Assembly: GCF_001293775.1 (NCBI RefSeq)
Contig: NZ_LGLN01000081.1
Span: 170,705 to 205,435, forward strand
DNA length: 34,731 nt
Origin: Pseudomonas syringae pv. cilantro
GTDB taxonomy: Bacteria > Pseudomonadota > Gammaproteobacteria > Pseudomonadales > Pseudomonadaceae
Direction of reading: 5' to 3'
Made by a program: the position numbers and the translations under genes. Shown here piece by piece: positions 32,215 through 34,731 of this stretch. The notes beneath the pieces are model-generated. The model saw nothing but the letters and a program-made list of their open reading frames with translations. It had not been told where the DNA came from and made no database searches. Numbering within the stretch: position 1 is the first letter of the stretch; every line of letters begins with the position of its first letter.

Positions 32215-32529
32215 GTGAAACTGACCCGGAAGATGCTGAGCATTACAGGCGTTTTGACGCTTTGGGCCGTCAACGCCCAGGCTGCCCGAGCCCCTGACGA
32301 GATCATTGCCGCGCATTGCGTGGCCTGCCACAGCGTGGGCCTGCTCAACGCGCCGAAAATCGGTGATACGCCAGCGTGGGAAGAACGCGCGAAGAAAACC
32401 GGCGGCCTTGATGGCCTGCTGGCCAGCACGATCAAGGGCATCGGCATCATGCCCCCGAAAGGCACCTGCGGCGATTGCACCGATGAAGAACTGAAGAGCG
32501 TAATACAGAGCATGTCCGGGCTGGAGTGA
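32215..32529 (+). CDS. cycB: Cytochrome c5-like protein
   Basis: A 104-residue periplasmic c-type cytochrome. The signal peptide ends near residues 23-25 (VNAQA-ARA). The haem motif is CVACH (Cys35, Cys38, His39), and the distal Met79 lies in GIGIMPPKG. The following CGDC (Cys85 and Cys88) pair is characteristic of cytochrome c5. It would carry electrons to a terminal oxidase. The GTG at 32215 has a poor ribosome site (GAGTG), 23 bp after pauR, so translation may be coupled; an internal ATG six codons in is an alternative. Confidence 0.88.
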   Translation: MKLTRKMLSITGVLTLWAVNAQAARAPDEIIAAHCVACHSVGLLNAPKIGDTPAWEERAKKTGGLDGLLASTIKGIGIMPPKGTCGDCTDEELKSVIQSMSGLE

Positions 32530-32721
32530 ATCTCGCCGAAGGCCATGCGGACCAGACGATGCTTCGCTCCCATGGCCGTCGGCCAGAATCAAAAGCGGAT
32601 TTATATATAACTCAGAGCGATCTAGCGTGGGGATGAGAGTGAACCCACACACTCATCCATGCAGCACTTTCGCTTCGTCACCGGTCCAAGCTGCATCCAA
32701 TAATAATTCAGGAGAGCCGGG

Positions 32722-34653
32722 ATGCCGTATTCCTGTTCCATCGAGCAAGCCGTCGATCACGTTCTGGCGCAGTTACCCGAGCACATTCATCTCGGCATGC
32801 CGCTGGGCCTCGGCAAGCCCAACCGGTTCGTCAACGCCCTGTACCAACGCATCAGCCAGTTGCCCGAGCGGCGGCTGACGATCTATACCGCCTTGACACT
32901 CGGCCGCCCCACGCCGGGCGAAGGCTTGCAGGCGCGCTTTCTGGAGCCTTTCCTGGAGCGGACCTTCGGTGATTACCCGGAACTTGATTACCTCGCCGCG
33001 CTACGTCGCGACAAATTGCCCCCCAACATCCGCGTCCAGCAGTTCTTCATGCAACCGGGCAGCCTGCTCGACAGCGCGCCCGCTCAGCAAGACTACGTCA
33101 GCAGCAATTACAGCCACGCCGCGCGCGACATCAACGCCAACGGCCTGAACCTGATTGCCCAACTGGTGGCGCGTGATGATCAGCGACCGGGCAAGCTTAG
33201 CCTCAGTTGCAACCCCGACGTGACCCTTGACCTGCTGCCGATGATTGCCAAACGACGCGCCGCCGGGGAGACCATTCTGCTGCTCGGCCAGGTCCACATC
33301 GACCTGCCGTACATGCCAGGCGACTCGGAGCTGGACGTCGAGGCCTTCGACCTGCTGCTCGACGAAGACGAGCACAGCACACTGTTTTCCACCCCGAACA
33401 TGCCGGTGGGTTATCAGGATCATCTGATCGGCCTGCACACCAGCACGCTGGTGCGCGATGGCGGCACGTTGCAGATCGGCATTGGCTCGATGGGCGATGC
33501 GCTGACCGGTGCCTTGCTGGCCCGCCAGGCCGACAACGAAACCTGGCGCCGCCTGCTGGCCGACCTGAACATGAGCAACTGGCAGACCCTGATCGACCGC
33601 GAAGGCGGTACTCAGCCTTTTGCCAGCGGGCTTTACGGTTGCAGCGAAATGTTCGTCAACGGCCTGCTGGTACTGGCCGACGCCGGAATTTTGCGGCGCA
33701 AGGTGTATGCCGATGCCGAGCTGCAACGGCTGGCCAATATGGGCACGCTGGACGAGGACGCACATCCCGACGGCGTGGTTGTGCATGGCGGGTTCTTTCT
33801 CGGGCCGGCGAGTTTCTATGAACGACTGCGCGAACTGCCGACCGAACGGCTGGCGCAATTCAACATGACCTCCATCAGCTACATCAACGAGCTGTACGGC
33901 CAGGAAGACCTCAAGCGCCTGCAACGCCGTGATGCCCGTTTTATCAACAGCGCGTTCACCGTCACCCTGATGGGCGCGGCGGTGGCCGATCAGCTGGAAG
34001 ACGGCAGGGTGCTCAGCGGTGTCGGCGGCCAGTACAACTTCGTCGCTCAGGCCCACGCACTGGAAGGCGCCCGTTCGATTCTGATGCTGCGCAGCTGGCG
34101 CGAGTCAGGCGGCGAGGTGAGCTCCAATATCGTCTGGCAGTACGGCCACACGACGATCCCCCGGCACTTGCGCGATATCGTCGTGACCGAATACGGCATC
34201 GCCGACCTGCGCGGCCAGACCGACGCCACGGTGATCGAGCGGGTGCTGAATGTCACCGACTCGCGGTTTCAGCCCGGCCTGATCGAGCAGGCACAGAAGG
34301 CTGGCAAGCTGCCCAAGGATTTCCATCTCGACCCGCGCTTCACGCAGAACACGCCGGAGCGACTGCGGGACATCGCAGCGCATTACCCGTCGCTGTTTAC
34401 CGAATACCCGCTGGGCTGCGACTTCACTGCCGAAGAACGCGACCTGCTGCGCGCGCTGAACTGGCTGAAAAGCAAACTCAAGCTGAGCGAGATTCTCGAC
34501 CTGGGCAAAGCCACCCTCGACGCGCCGGAACCGGAAGCCTTCCAGCAGCACCTGCAACGCATGCAACTGGACAACCCACAGGGCCTGCGCGAGGAGTTGT
34601 ATCAGCGCTTGCTGCTGGCCGGATTGCAGAATACAACCGGGCTGACGGGGTGA
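32722..34653 (+). CDS. Acetyl-CoA hydrolase/transferase family protein
   Basis: A 643-residue protein of the acetyl-CoA hydrolase/transferase family, long for the family. The C-terminal domain is clear: SGVGGQYNFVAQAHAL (near residue 433), the SSNIVWQYG strand, and TEYGIADLRG. The N-terminal half has LGMPLGLGKPNRF and GIGSMGDAL. Family members hydrolyse acyl-CoA or transfer CoA between carboxylates; the acyl group here is unknown. The extra C-terminal stretch (after about residue 560) is helical. The ATG at 32722 has AGGAG 7 bases ahead. The 192-bp gap before it includes TATAAC at 32606 as a possible -10 box. Confidence 0.88.
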   Translation: MPYSCSIEQAVDHVLAQLPEHIHLGMPLGLGKPNRFVNALYQRISQLPERRLTIYTALTLGRPTPGEGLQARFLEPFLERTFGDYPELDYLAALRRDKLPPNIRVQQFFMQPGSLLDSAPAQQDYVSSNYSHAARDINANGLNLIAQLVARDDQRPGKLSLSCNPDVTLDLLPMIAKRRAAGETILLLGQVHIDLPYMPGDSELDVEAFDLLLDEDEHSTLFSTPNMPVGYQDHLIGLHTSTLVRDGGTLQIGIGSMGDALTGALLARQADNETWRRLLADLNMSNWQTLIDREGGTQPFASGLYGCSEMFVNGLLVLADAGILRRKVYADAELQRLANMGTLDEDAHPDGVVVHGGFFLGPASFYERLRELPTERLAQFNMTSISYINELYGQEDLKRLQRRDARFINSAFTVTLMGAAVADQLEDGRVLSGVGGQYNFVAQAHALEGARSILMLRSWRESGGEVSSNIVWQYGHTTIPRHLRDIVVTEYGIADLRGQTDATVIERVLNVTDSRFQPGLIEQAQKAGKLPKDFHLDPRFTQNTPERLRDIAAHYPSLFTEYPLGCDFTAEERDLLRALNWLKSKLKLSEILDLGKATLDAPEPEAFQQHLQRMQLDNPQGLREELYQRLLLAGLQNTTGLTG

Positions 34654-34691
34654 TCACTCGATGAGCGCTCTAGGGTCTGTTCCCGTTTCAT

Positions 34692-34727
34692 CGCGGCCGC
34701 GTCGGAGTCTGTTTTGCCGCGAGGCAA
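34692..34727. other. Palindrome and GNRA-loop hairpin at the right edge
   Basis: CGCGGCCGCG (34692-34701) is a perfect 10-bp palindrome, and TTGCC-GCGA-GGCAA (34714-34727) is a compact hairpin with a GNRA tetraloop. They lie just past the acetyl-CoA hydrolase gene and may be the start of an intergenic repeat continuing outside the window. Confidence 0.45.
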
Positions 34728-34731
34728 GGCA

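Noticed and set aside
33001..34056. 351-codon minus-strand open frame antisense to the acetyl-CoA hydrolase gene
   Set aside because: Another codon-bias shadow. The plus-strand protein has clear family motifs.

Overview
The window is a chromosomal segment of a fluorescent Pseudomonas, most likely of the P. syringae group. This rests on the recognised protein families and their order (spoT-rpoZ-gmk-yicC-rph-crc-pyrE; argB-algC-dut-coaBC-radC; rpmB-rpmG; kauB; dadR-dadA-dadX-pauR), on Pseudomonas-only proteins such as Crc and the long form of AlgC, and on Pseudomonas-type REP sequences. Base composition and codon use look even throughout. There is no prophage, insertion sequence, integrase, tRNA or CRISPR array.

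Layout. Positions 1-6530 hold the start of a probable exbB (edge, minus), a divergent SDR epimerase, and a minus-strand block: lipoprotein, ridA, spoT, rpoZ, gmk, yicC (stringent response, nucleotide supply, RNA turnover). 6824-10147 carries rph and a DUF4870 membrane protein, then crc facing away from pyrE, then a secreted DUF4124 protein. 10372-15604 is a minus-strand set coaBC-dut-algC-argB, with radC divergent from coaBC. After a REP pair come an orphan dipeptide-type binding protein (minus) and the rpmB-rpmG ribosomal protein operon behind a structured leader.

19160-34653 is dominated by amine and D-amino-acid catabolism: an I78-like small protein, a cupin divergent from the aldehyde dehydrogenase kauB, an MFS transporter, a ClsC-like phospholipase D lipoprotein, a MocR regulator divergent from a DUF1127 protein, a PauB/PuuB-type FAD oxidoreductase, a YkgJ-type cysteine protein, and dadR / dadA-RidA-dadX, pauR, a c5-type cytochrome and an acetyl-CoA hydrolase family protein. 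DadX and DadA together convert L-alanine to D-alanine and then pyruvate. The embedded RidA would clear the imine made by DadA. PauB- and KauB-type enzymes would oxidise gamma-glutamylated polyamines, with PauR as likely regulator.

I did not find a convincing undescribed system. The most useful leads are regulatory and structural: a three-copy operator candidate between the MocR gene and DUF1127, a 42-bp dispersed repeat with a 13-bp inverted-repeat hairpin, the rpmB leader, the membrane-anchored N-terminal half of AlgC, and a cysteine-free cytosolic I78-like protein.
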